64,000 nt of DNA from Steromphala cineraria (taxonomy: Eukaryota > Mollusca > Gastropoda > Trochida > Trochidae). Both the position numbers and the translations under genes were made by a program. Positions 1 through 9,500 of the stretch are shown here, piece after piece; position 1 is the first letter of the stretch, and every line of letters starts with the position of its first letter. The stretch lies in NCBI GenBank assembly GCA_916613615.1, contig OU744720.1, positions 73,931,338 through 73,995,337 on the forward strand, given 5' to 3'. Under the pieces are notes generated by a model, which made no database searches, had not been told where the DNA came from, and was given only the letters and a program-made list of their open reading frames with translations.

Positions 1-1916
1 ATGCACAAAACAGAAAAAAATATATTCATTCCAAATCTTTTCTTTACGTTTGACCCTTACCATACATACAGTTCATGCACAATTGTGCTTTTAAAGCCTA
101 TACAGTATGCATACATAACGTTGCAAACAAACCTAAATTATGATCACATAAAGAATGCACTCTCTTTGCTTGCACCTAACCTTGCATACTTGATGCAAAC
201 AGTTGTGGTCATACTTTTACATAAAACCTAAGCATTATGCAACTTTAAATCTTCATAAACTATTTTTCATTAAAAAAATCTGCATCATATAACATGGATG
301 GACGAGTTGGTAGCCCCAGAGACGAGATTAATATAGATATAAGCTGTTTTGTCAATAACAGTCTTACAGCTCTTAATCCCTAAAGAGGCATTCCATAACA
401 CGTTAAATAGAGCGTCAAAAATCGACGTAATAAATTGCCCAACATGGACCCAATTTACAAGCAGGTTCTAGCTCCGTGTAAAAACTGAAGATGAAAACTC
501 GCCGCCCGTTGTCAGCCGTAAAGAGATGCGATTGTCACCAGCAGCTCTCTAGCGCGGCTGTGAGGACATTAGATACGCTTTTATTATTGGGACGAGTCTA
601 TAAATTTGATTGTATAACTCTGCATCTAGTGATGCTTTGTATGGGAGGATCAAGACGGGTCATCTAGTGCTCAGTTACGTCAGCCTCGCTCTAGCGTACC
701 AGCGCGCTATAAAAGTTAATGAATCGCACTAAAAGGAGGCGAGGATCTCACACCTGAATAACTTTAAACGTAAAGGGGCGATTTGGAATTCTTCTGTCGA
801 GGTGACATTTAATGCACGAAGTCAAGAATCTGTGGTATTGTATGCAAGAGTGGGGATAAGTCATAGCTGTGTTCATGTGTAGGGGGATTAAAATGTTGTA
901 ATGTGAATATTGTTGTCAACCGGTCCATTAGCTTATGTCTCTCTGCTTCTGAAATTGAGTCAAATAATCATTATAATATAGGTATAATATATATAATAAA
1001 TAAGTTTTCAGATGTGTCAAACTCATTTCATTATATATTTTTTCACTTGATAAGAGATTATTGAACCGTCGACTGTATACTCCCAATGGCGTTGAGAGTT
1101 AGTTAGTAAGTAAGCAAACAACCAACCAGTCTGGCAGGTAGACAGGCAAGTAAGCAACCAACCAACCAAAAAAGCAAACAAGTGATTAAGTAAGTAAGCA
1201 GGCAAGCAATCAAGTGCTTACAGAATAACACTTCAACGTATTGATAAGGACGTTATTTATAAATATTTCTCTTATCAAGTGTCTAGAAAGAAATATTTGA
1301 TAAAGTATTTTAATGAGATGATATATCGTAATAAACCATGAACTTTGTAAAGAAAGCGCTACTTGTTTTTAATAATTAAAAAGAATACGAACATCCTGAC
1401 TATTTCAATCTAGCTTTAAATAGCCACACAACTTTTCCTTATCTCTGTGGAATTCATTATATATGGTTCCTCGTCTTCAGAACGTATGCTGATTGCGTTT
1501 GAGATTTTCGATTTCCTGTCAAAACAGATTTAAGCTTCATACTCTCATATCCGCTCTATCATAAAATACTACTGGCCCACCGCTTTGATTGCTACTGCAA
1601 ATATTATATACGAGATAGTTTGACCCGCGTCTGTTGCAGTATATTACGTGGAGTATCTTACTTAGTTCAGAATATCAAATAAAACCAGAACTTCAGACGA
1701 AAGAGTCGGCATCATATTCACAAAAGTGCCTATTGTGTCATAATGGACGTGTTTGTACAGAAAATGGGGGAAATTTACTATAACCACAGAGCATGTGCGA
1801 TATTTATATAAGACTCATTACATCAAGAGTACAACTATTCTCTAACCAGATATGTAGAAAATTGGGCCATTTATAAACATAAAATTAACATAGTTTGTTT
1901 CTAATTTATAGCTCAT
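1..1916. other. Intergenic, AT-rich; no gene recognised
   Basis: No open frame here looks like a known protein, and the short ORFs have no recognisable domain. Around 1095-1215 there is a degenerate simple repeat built of AAGC/AACC/AAGT units. I see nothing else that can be supported. Confidence 0.6.
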
Positions 1917-2400
1917 CAGGCCTGTAAGGCCCGATGGATTTTAATTGCATGGCATGTCTTGGTGTCCGGCGTCCGTACGTCCGTAACATTTGTACATTTT
2001 CGACTCCAAAAATTCATAAGGTAAAGAAAGCTGACACGTTGTGCACAGACTCTACGACCAGTGAGGTTTATAGTTTGTAACTTTAGTGACCCTGTGGACC
2101 CTAGTAAGGGCCGACCACGCCTTTAAAACATATTTTTCTTCATCTCCAGAAGCAAAAGGCCTAGAAAGCTGAAATCTTGTGTACAGACTCTTTGACTAGT
2201 GAGGATTATAATTTATGTCTTTGATGACCACGTGACCCCTAATAAGAGCAACTGGGGCCACGCCCTAAAACCTATTTTAAACTTCTTCTCCAGAAGAAAA
2301 GGGCGTAGAAAGCTGTAATCTTGTATACAGACTCTTTGACTATTGAGGATAGTAATTTATAAATTGTATGACCCTGTGACCCCTAATAAGGAATGGTGAA
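1917..2400. repeat. Imperfect ~142-bp repeat, three units, dispersed-repeat-like
   Basis: Three diverged units can be aligned, at about 1999, 2139 and 2283. Each carries an 'AGAAAGCTG' box followed by 'ACAGACTC', a 'GTGAGG'-like box and a 'GACC..GTG.CCC' box. The block opens with 'CATCAGGCCTGTAAGGCCCGATG', a short inverted motif around GGCC, and contains a CGTCCGT-type stretch. This resembles dispersed repeats I recall from molluscan genomes, but the family is not identified. Confidence 0.5.
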
Positions 2401-4314
2401 CCTTTGGATCCTATATACTTAGTTTTCAATTGCAGATTTGGTAGCCTTCTTGCTAGACGAGCCTATTATTGTGTAGGGGTTAGAGTTAATCCTTGTCCTT
2501 TTGGCTTCCATAAAAAATAGCTTGAGTTTATGATGTACTTCATTCACAAAACTTTTGAAGAGACATCTAAACTGAAAACAATTGACAGATAGCTCGAGAA
2601 GTTGTCTTATTGCTTCATTTCAAAGTCGACCTCCCTTTCCTGTCTCCCCTATGAACAAATGGATGCGCCGTCAGATTGTGAATAGCTGACTTGCTGACTC
2701 TCTGTTGTAGCAAATGTAACTTAACTGTTACTTATTTAGAGTTTAATTTATTGAGGCATGAAAGATTCATTAATATCATGAATCCACTTATATATTTTCC
2801 TTTAAGTTTGCCTTTAGTTTATCATTCAATCATGAAACTTGCCTGATTTGTCTTGGCGTGACTAACAAATCTAAAAATATACTGAAACGTCCCATGCATG
2901 ATTTCAAGACATTTATGTTGCTCGGAAATAAAATGTATAATGTATTATCACCTGCGCAATATGGGAAAAATCCAATCGATGTTCACAGTATGTTTACCAG
3001 AAGTTGTTTAAGGTTACTCGTTGTCATTTCTTGCACTTTTTAATGGCTATTACATGCGTTTCAAAATGACCGGAAAGAATGAACGTGAAACTTTGATAGA
3101 GGTTTAAATATCAAGCGATATTTAATCGCATTTGGCAAATTTTAATGGGACGTTTCTTATTCATATGCGATGAGGTTACTACGTGACCTATCTAAAGAAA
3201 ATAAATATTATACAGGTAGATACAGTAATTATTCTTAATAATTCATAAACAAACTTTTTCTCTAATGGATGTTATATACAGATCTATTCTTACGTACAAA
3301 CATCAGAAATCATAATGGGCTTTACATACGACTCGTTTCCGAAAATACCGCTATCTCATGGAATATTGAAGTCATGAACAAAATGCTACGACGCCACGTT
3401 TCGTTTATAACTGAAGAAACCACAGGTGTGTTTATTAATTAACAAGTAAGTAAATTTAGGTTTATTTTTCACATTATCATGAGTTTTTAATTTATCTAGT
3501 GCATACATTAGATTGATAATTATGTTGATATCTATGTTTACGACATTCGCTAAGCAACTGTCGACATTTAGGCATTTGTGCAATAAACATGGTAAAACGT
3601 GCAATCATATCCTATTTTTTTCATATTTAAACGCGAATTCTGGATTGTAAAAAAATCATTTTGAACATTTAAACAATACATTTTATTTGAGCATTCATTT
3701 TGTAACTAGAAAACAACGTGAGTAATCCAAAATTTAATTTTACATTTCATGCAAGTAATATTTATGTAAAAATATCTTTGAAATGTGTATTTATATTATG
3801 CATTCTATTCACATATCATTATATATATTTGTAATTGTGACGTTGTGTTATTTGTGTATGCTGATGTTGATTCATGTCTATAAAAAAATATATATATTAT
3901 AGATATGATAAACTATACATGTAAGCATGAAAATAAAATGAATACCTCTAGTTATTCATAACGATATGTGAATGTAGATGCTGGCCCATATTTTTGCTTT
4001 ATTTACCGTTATCAGTAAATCAATGTATATAAACATCTACGTAAACCTTGAATCAGTGCATATACACTTCCATACTTATCTGCGTGAATCAAGTATATAC
4101 TCAGGTTCAATCAGTACCCCGAACAGCGATAAATTCCCGTGACGCATGTGCACATTGCTTTATGAAGCTGTATACAGGTTCAGATACATGACAGATAAGA
4201 AGGGAAGTGACAAAGCGAACAAATGCCAACTATTTGATTGCATGATGAGTTCTCTCACGTAACCCGCTACATACCTGGTGAGTTCATTCAGTTAACGATA
4301 GAGTAGACTAAACT
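2401..4314. other. Intergenic, AT-rich; nothing recognised
   Basis: No coding signal, RNA gene or clear repeat is seen in this stretch. The short ORFs are unremarkable. Confidence 0.5.
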
Positions 4315-4318
4315 TTAA

Positions 4319-4697
4319 AGGGGCAGTAGCATGTTTTTTGAAAAAATTATGTTTTCCACTTTTCACTGATAATTTTCCATTTTTCACTGATAATTGCACG
4401 TGAATGCTCAATGTATTATTTTGATAGAGTCAAAACTCTCATTGCACAAACCAATCACCCATGCAGAGAACAAATTATTAAGGTTCACATGAAGTCCATT
4501 GGCGGCCTTTTTTCTGTGAACAGCCTATAAGATTCATTTTGTTTGTGAAAAAGGAATAGCATGGCTGAACTTTACACTATAGATTTGAATTATTACTACT
4601 TCATTCAGATACAATACATTGTCTTTCAATTGGAACCAATTATTTCAATTTTCCTGAAATCACCTTATATTCCCCCTAAGAACGTGCTACTGTCCCT
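4319..4697. mobile_element. MITE, family A copy 1 (AGGGGCAG ends)
   Basis: A 379-bp non-coding element begins AGGGGCAGTAGCATGTTTT and ends AACGTGCTACTGTCCCT, so its ends are inverted repeats. TTAA (4315-4318) lies immediately left and TTGA, one change from TTAA, immediately right. A second copy lies at 60799-61154 in opposite orientation: its left end matches the reverse complement of this copy's right end well beyond the terminus, including a CAATTGGAAC-type segment. There is no transposase. The TTAA flanks suggest TTAA-targeting, but the terminal bases are not typical of piggyBac, and a TA target would also fit. Confidence 0.75.
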
Positions 4698-5031
4698 TTG
4701 AATTCAGTACAGCATGAAATATAACCTCTTGACATTAAGTCTTCGATTTGGTATGCATAATGAATTATATTTAGTTCTCCTTTACCCTTCATAGAGAAAA
4801 ACGATACATTTATTTTCGGAGTTGGTATCACATGTTGAAAGCATGGCATAATGCCAGCCGTTGATGAAGGCATATAAAGGTTTATGCTATTTTATACTAC
4901 GATACAACACAAAGAATCATTGTAAATATGAACTTTATAACATCAAAATCCTTTCAAACATACCACCAAGGAACGATTGTATTAGTAATTATATAGGTAA
5001 CCCTTTATGTTTGCAACAAAAGCTACATTAA

Positions 5032-5134
5032 CTCTAAATGCATTCTCTCCCCACAGAGGCAACTCAGTCATACCTGAATTAGCTAATTCGGGTATGACTG
5101 AGTTGCCTCTGTGGAAAAGAGAATGCTCTAAATG
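5032..5134. mobile_element. MITE, family B copy 1: 85-bp near-perfect palindrome with 9-bp TSD
   Basis: The element (5041-5125) begins CATTCTCTCCCCACAGAGGC and ends GCCTCTGTGGAAAAGAGAATG. It folds back on itself almost completely, with a GAATTAGCTAATTC centre. The same 9 bases, CTCTAAATG, flank it at 5032-5040 and 5126-5134. A longer family member with the same termini and its own 9-bp duplication is at 33585-33944. A 9-bp duplication is the rule for Mutator-like (MULE) elements, so a MULE-type MITE is the likeliest class, although no transposase is present to confirm it. Confidence 0.8.
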
Positions 5135-6050
5135 TTGATAAATTAAATTTCACATATGCTCATGGTACGAGATTTTAAGATACATATTTAGAATCATTGC
5201 TTTTAAGCAACACAAAAATGCTACACCAAAAAAATATAATATAACTGATATGTACTACGCTTCAGATTCGCGAGGCTCGCGGGCATACTTAAGCAAATCA
5301 GAAATATTCGCAATGAACCAAATATGTAAATATAACGCCTATTAAATAACGTTTTTAACGATGGTTTCACGGCCTATCTGTCAAAAATGACTTTACTTAG
5401 TTCAGGGCTACTGAAAGAGAAAAGGGCGTCAGGTGATACGAAACGTTAATGCATATTAAAGCAAGGCCATTACTGGAATGATGGACCATAATGTGAGATA
5501 CCATAAACCTCATATTATCAGTTGAAAACGATTGAAATGATTCGGAAGATATTTCACTTGAACGAGATTGCGTGATTCTGCATTTTTCATGCGTAAGAAT
5601 TTATCGCACTTCCAAATACACATTAAACACATTATCATTTGATATTTTCAGCCATTCTAGCATTCCCGAAATGATTCACCTCACGTAAATGTGACAACGT
5701 AATCGTTGAAAAACAACATCCATAATCACAAAACTCGAGTATAAAAGCAATAAACCCGGTATCCATCAATCAAAGAATATAGCCCCGCCCACAAGACACA
5801 CCCTTGACCAATGAGCGACCGCAAGATACGGGTGTAGTGGCAGCAGTACGGGCAGGTGTTCAATGCCTCGGGTCATCATACCTCAGGCCTCATGTGACGG
5901 GGTCCTTCCGTCCCGGGCTGCAATCTGTGTTAATCTGAGGAATGTCAGCGTGTGGTGACAGTCACGGATCAGTGAACACGAGAAGTCAGGATGGTTCACG
6001 CCTGAATAGTTCGTCACATCTGACTGATTCAAGATAGTTGTATCGGCGTT
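5135..6050. other. Intergenic; no gene recognised
   Basis: Unique-looking AT-rich sequence, with a more GC-rich patch around 5750-6000. I see no coding or RNA signal. Confidence 0.5.
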
Positions 6051-6235
6051 GATGCAAGTTTGATTATCAAAACAAAACTTTTGAGATGTCTTCATTTGAA
6101 AATGCATGTCTTTGATGCAAGTTTGAGTATCAAAACAAAACTTTTGAGATGTCTTCATTTGAAAATGCATGTCTTTGATGCAAGTTTGAGTATCAAAACA
6201 AAACTTTTGAGATGTTTTCATTTGAAAATATATCT
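6051..6235. repeat. 63-bp tandem repeat, three copies
   Basis: Copies start at 6051, 6114 and 6177 with GATGCAAGTTTGA(G/T)TATC and are nearly identical; the last one diverges near its end. The period is a multiple of three, so both strands carry short repetitive ORFs. These are judged artefacts of the repeat, not genes. Confidence 0.9.
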
Positions 6236-6642
6236 ACCTTCGTCCAGCAACACCTCAACCTGCCTCTAGCTCTATACTTGTTAATAAAATAAAACATACC
6301 AATGTTACAATTTGTTGTTGTTTCGAACTGGCTGTCTAAGTTTTGGGATTTTTTATAGATTTTCTTGGACTATTCCATTATCAAATGTAGGTAACAGGTT
6401 GAGGATTAGTTGTGTACTTGACCATAAATGTTGTTGTTTTAAGCTGTCTAAGATATGGCTGTCTAAGTTTTGGCACGATACCATCGGCGTCCATACAGAC
6501 GGTTTAGGAGATAACACTGTGTGGTTTGTTAGAGGTTGAGACCTTTACTCTGTGTTATGACTCATTTCATTCAGTGTACACGGATTAAACGGTAGGGAGG
6601 AACCGAGCCAACTGATATTGTAAATCAATCATAGAATGTTAT
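6236..6642. other. Intergenic, left flank of the retrotransposon; nothing recognised
   Basis: No feature is supported. The sequence is single-copy in this window and ends in the target site ACATG. Confidence 0.5.
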
Positions 6643-6907
6643 ACATGTGTCACAGACAAGTCTATCCTTTAATATTGTTATAAATTTCAACTGGTGAATT
6701 CACATGATGCAACCGGTCATTCACAGCAGTTCGACCATTGCCTCAGGCAGTGTGCACTCAAGCAACAACGATTTGATATCTATCTTATATAATATTTTAC
6801 AAACCTATCAATGTATACGTCAGTTATCTCTACCACATGCCACCGTATTGCATATTTCTTGGACATTGATTGCTTGGATACAGATGTGATTAACATCGTC
6901 GTGTGTG

Positions 6908-6916
6908 TATATAAAG
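6908..6916 (+). promoter_or_regulatory. LTR TATA box
   Basis: TATATAAAG lies about 30 bp upstream of the first copy of the 52-bp internal repeat. A start site at the usual 25-32 bp distance would therefore fall at or just before the first base of that repeat. The same box occurs at 14711-14719 in the 3' LTR. Confidence 0.6.
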
Positions 6917-6937
6917 CGCTGGAAATTCTACCTAGGC

Positions 6938-6989
6938 ACTTTATATCTGCACTTCGAAATACAACATCAACTCTCATCTGTGTCCAGGT
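6938..6989 (+). repeat. 52-bp LTR-internal repeat, copy 1 (splice-donor-like end)
   Basis: Identical over 52 bases to 7920-7971. It ends TGTGTCCAG|GTAAGC, a near-consensus 5' splice site with the cut after 6987. The segment begins where the TATA box predicts the RNA start, so it may be the first exon of the element's RNA. The equivalent in the 3' LTR is 14741-14792. Confidence 0.75.
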
Positions 6990-7969
6990 AAGCAATGCTC
7001 TTCTATGTTGTTATGTTACCTTAAATGTCTATTGTAAATACTGCAATTGTTTTAACTGGTTGTAACAATTATATGGCAACTAATTTGTATTATATTTCTA
7101 TTTATCATCATTCTTATATATGTCTTGCACTTAGTTGTAACTGTGTACAAAACTTGCGTTAGTTGATTATGTTTGTTAGCATTTAATTTATATCAAACAC
7201 CCTGAGTGAATTATATACAAATATCTGCTTTCATTAAGATCAACCTTCAAGTTCTCACATGTGTTACTTAGATGTTCTTATATATTAAAATGAGAGTCCG
7301 TCAGCATTCGGCCAAGTCTGTGTAGCACTTTATAAAACCTACTGTATAATCATTCACAAGTAAATTCGTCCTACCGCATTTACTGTATAAAGCATTGCAT
7401 TAGGTCAAAATTAAAGTGTTTATTAATATCTTCATTTAATAATAATTGTGTATAACCTTTACACAATGTTCAAATTGTAATGTATCATTCAGATCATAGT
7501 AAATGCATCATAACGTATCAACTGTTCAAATTATAGCTTAAAGTGGTTATTTATATCATCATATATTTTGATACAATGCTAATTGCATATTACCTAAACA
7601 TACTGATCAAAGTGTAATATGTTATTTAAAACAAAGAAATGCGCCCTGCCGTATTTACTGTAATAACAGCCTAGATTATCACGTTATGTACATGTACTTA
7701 GTATAACACTTAACATGTTATATTAAATGTATTTAACATTTAAATCACAGTAAATGCGCCCTACCGTATTTACTGTATCAACCTGTAATGTGAATTGATA
7801 GTTTAAAATGTTGACTTATATCAACATTTATTTGAGACTTTAATATTTAATAAGTACATATGTTTTCATGTTATTCTTATGTATTATTTGAAATTGTAAT
7901 GATTCATATTGTATAAATGACTTTATATCTGCACTTCGAAATACAACATCAACTCTCATCTGTGTCCAG
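6988..7969 (+). other. Candidate 982-bp leader intron inside the LTR
   Basis: The donor GTAAGC at 6988 and the acceptor TCTCATCTGTGTCCAG ending at 7969 lie at the same point of two identical 52-bp repeats. Splicing would remove exactly one repeat period and shorten the leader before the gag ATG from about 1226 to about 244 bases, dropping many upstream ATGs. This is inferred from splice motifs only; no RNA evidence is available. Confidence 0.4.
7359..7776. repeat. LTR hairpin motif, three copies
   Basis: The motif has the form AGTAAAT-(12 nt, containing CCCTACCG)-ATTTACT. Copies are at 7359-7384 (7-bp arms), about 7635-7661 (left arm decayed) and 7747-7776 (9-bp arms ACAGTAAAT/ATTTACTGT). 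The loop sequence is the most conserved part. The same motifs recur in the 3' LTR at +7803. Confidence 0.7.
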
Positions 7970-7971
7970 GT
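7920..7971 (+). repeat. 52-bp LTR-internal repeat, copy 2 (splice-acceptor-like end)
   Basis: Identical to 6938-6989. Here the pyrimidine-rich stretch before CAG reads as a 3' splice site and is followed by GTTATC rather than GTAAGC. In the 3' LTR the copy is at 15723-15774. Confidence 0.75.
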
Positions 7972-8130
7972 TATCTTTGGGATTATCCTCCTGAGGCTCA
8001 GTGTGCTCGACCGTGTGACAGCTAATTTCCCCGATTAAATGTCCACATAAAACTCCATCCCACATCACTTCAACGTGATAAAAACATCGAAGTTTGTCAA
8101 CACTAAAAAGAAGACAAACAACTCGATGAA

Positions 8131-8163
8131 AGGTGGCTGGAGAACGTCGACCCGGACGCACTG
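8131..8163 (+). promoter_or_regulatory. Primer-binding region
   Basis: Immediately after the 5' LTR, AGG is followed by TGGCTGGAGAACGTCGACC from 8134. A tRNA primer site is expected here and should start with TGG, complementary to the tRNA 3' CCA. I cannot assign the tRNA. The region is only 33 bases long before the gag ATG. Confidence 0.5.
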
Positions 8164-9456
8164 ATGCCTAGAAAAGGAGCAAACCCAATCAACTACCCCA
8201 TCCCCTATCATCTACGGAATTCAGCCACACCCTCAGACAAGGAAGTGGATGGTGACCTACGACAACCATTCTTTGGACTGAATTCCTCCAACGAATCAAT
8301 ACCGCCAGCCTCTCCTCATCAACACCCTCTTCACGTCGTTGAGCGGTCTCCTACAACAGAAAGACGACAAAGTCTTCAACAACGTCCACAACAACCCCCT
8401 CCTGCACTTCCAGCCATGTCATCTCTCCATCTCCCCAAGTTCAACGGCTCTCAAGACGGACCAGCCTGGTGGACAGACTTTGAGGCATGGCTCAACTTAT
8501 CAAACCATCCAAACGACAGAGCTTGTTTGATCCTGCCATTCTACTTGGAAGGCTCTGCCAAGCGGTGGCACAGACATCTCCCCGAGGCTACCAAGACAAC
8601 GTGGGCGGATGTCAAAGTGTCCTTTCAAGAGCAATTTGGACAGGAAATGCAGACAGACCTGTCTGTACTCAATATCAAGCAGCTGTCTGGTGAGACAGTG
8701 ACGACCTACCTCACCAGGGTACAAGAAGGTTCCTACAACAAGGACATCCCCGAGAACCTTCTGGTGGCCATCACAATCAACGGACTGCTGCCGGACATCA
8801 AACAGTGGGTGCAGCTACAGCAGCCAAAGACACTTAAACAGGTTCAGCAACATGCTAAGCTGGCTGAATCCTCTAAGCCAGCTTCATCAAATGTTAGTGT
8901 CAATGTAGCAGAGGACGTTAAGAATTTAACTCTCTTAATGGAAAAATTAATAAGTACTAATGCTGAGGTTGCTTCCCTTAACTTAACCTCTCATTCGGAC
9001 CGCCGACCTCAGTATAAAACAAAATTTCAACAAAAGAACCAACATTTTAAAAACCCAAACTTCTCTCAAACTAACCCTCAATATTCAGCACCTCTACTGC
9101 CTCATTCTCATAATCCTCACTCTTACCACACTTCTCCTAATCACCAATCTTTTCAACAAGAATATCCCTCTCACAATCCTCATTTTAATACATACCAACC
9201 ATCATTGTCTCCACATGTACAGCCATCTTCCTATCCTGTGCATGCTTACCCTTCTCATGCACCCCTCCCGCCTTCTCCTTCCTATAACTCTCTTCCCCAG
9301 TCACTTCCTCCTCGTAGATGTGCAGGGTGTGGTGGGCATTGCTCCAACCGCAAATACTGCCCACATCGTAACACTCTCTGCACATACTGCAATAAGACTG
9401 GACACCCTCATTCTTTGTGTGTCAATGCATTTCTTGCACGAGGTCACTCACAATAG
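8164..9456 (+). CDS. Gag polyprotein of LTR retrotransposon
   Basis: A 430-residue protein forms the retrotransposon particle and packages its RNA in the cytoplasm. A retrotransposon-Gag (capsid-like) region lies at about residues 85-240, with the typical PAWWTDFEAWL start and an F..YLEGSAKRWH segment. A long Q/P/S/H-rich linker (about 280-380) follows. The nucleocapsid has two zinc knuckles: an atypical one (C386, C389, H392 or C393, C399) and a canonical CX2CX4HX4C (C406, C409, H414, C419). A paired-knuckle tail resembles Mag-lineage Gags, but the lineage is uncertain. The ATG at 8164 is the first in this frame after the primer site. The frame ends at a TAG (9454-9456) and continues open directly into pol. 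Confidence 0.93.
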   Translation: MPRKGANPINYPIPYHLRNSATPSDKEVDGDLRQPFFGLNSSNESIPPASPHQHPLHVVERSPTTERRQSLQQRPQQPPPALPAMSSLHLPKFNGSQDGPAWWTDFEAWLNLSNHPNDRACLILPFYLEGSAKRWHRHLPEATKTTWADVKVSFQEQFGQEMQTDLSVLNIKQLSGETVTTYLTRVQEGSYNKDIPENLLVAITINGLLPDIKQWVQLQQPKTLKQVQQHAKLAESSKPASSNVSVNVAEDVKNLTLLMEKLISTNAEVASLNLTSHSDRRPQYKTKFQQKNQHFKNPNFSQTNPQYSAPLLPHSHNPHSYHTSPNHQSFQQEYPSHNPHFNTYQPSLSPHVQPSSYPVHAYPSHAPLPPSPSYNSLPQSLPPRRCAGCGGHCSNRKYCPHRNTLCTYCNKTGHPHSLCVNAFLARGHSQ

Positions 9457-9500
9457 GGACTCGTGCCTGTCTCTCAGGTTCCAACACCGGGGGTCAGGCA
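9451..9500 (+). promoter_or_regulatory. Candidate UAG readthrough signal with stem-loop
   Basis: CAA TAG GGA separates gag and pol, which share the frame. Seven bases after the stop a hairpin can form: 9464-9469 pairs with 9495-9500 (TGCCTG/CAGGCA), a T-T mismatch follows, then 9471-9475 with 9489-9493 (CTCTC/GGGGG, two G-U pairs), then 9477-9479 with 9486-9488, closing a 6-nt loop. UAG-G plus a structure about 8 nt downstream is the arrangement of gammaretroviral Gag-Pol readthrough. Function is inferred. Confidence 0.6.

Larger units (their letters stand above)
6648..8130 (+). repeat. 5' long terminal repeat (1483 bp)
   Basis: It starts TGTCACAG and ends CTCGATGAA. It aligns with 14451-15932, with the only differences being one A in the run 8080-8084 and substitutions at 8099 and 8104. 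A TATA box (TATATAAAG, 6908-6916) predicts transcription starting near 6938. A 52-bp segment occurs twice inside the LTR (6938-6989 and 7920-7971). The middle part carries repeated hairpin-forming motifs around 7359, 7641 and 7747. The end is not the canonical ...CA. Confidence 0.95.

Noticed and set aside
9463..9465. GTG as an independent pol start codon
   Set aside because: Non-AUG initiation here is unlikely. The frame is continuous with gag apart from one TAG, so readthrough explains pol better.
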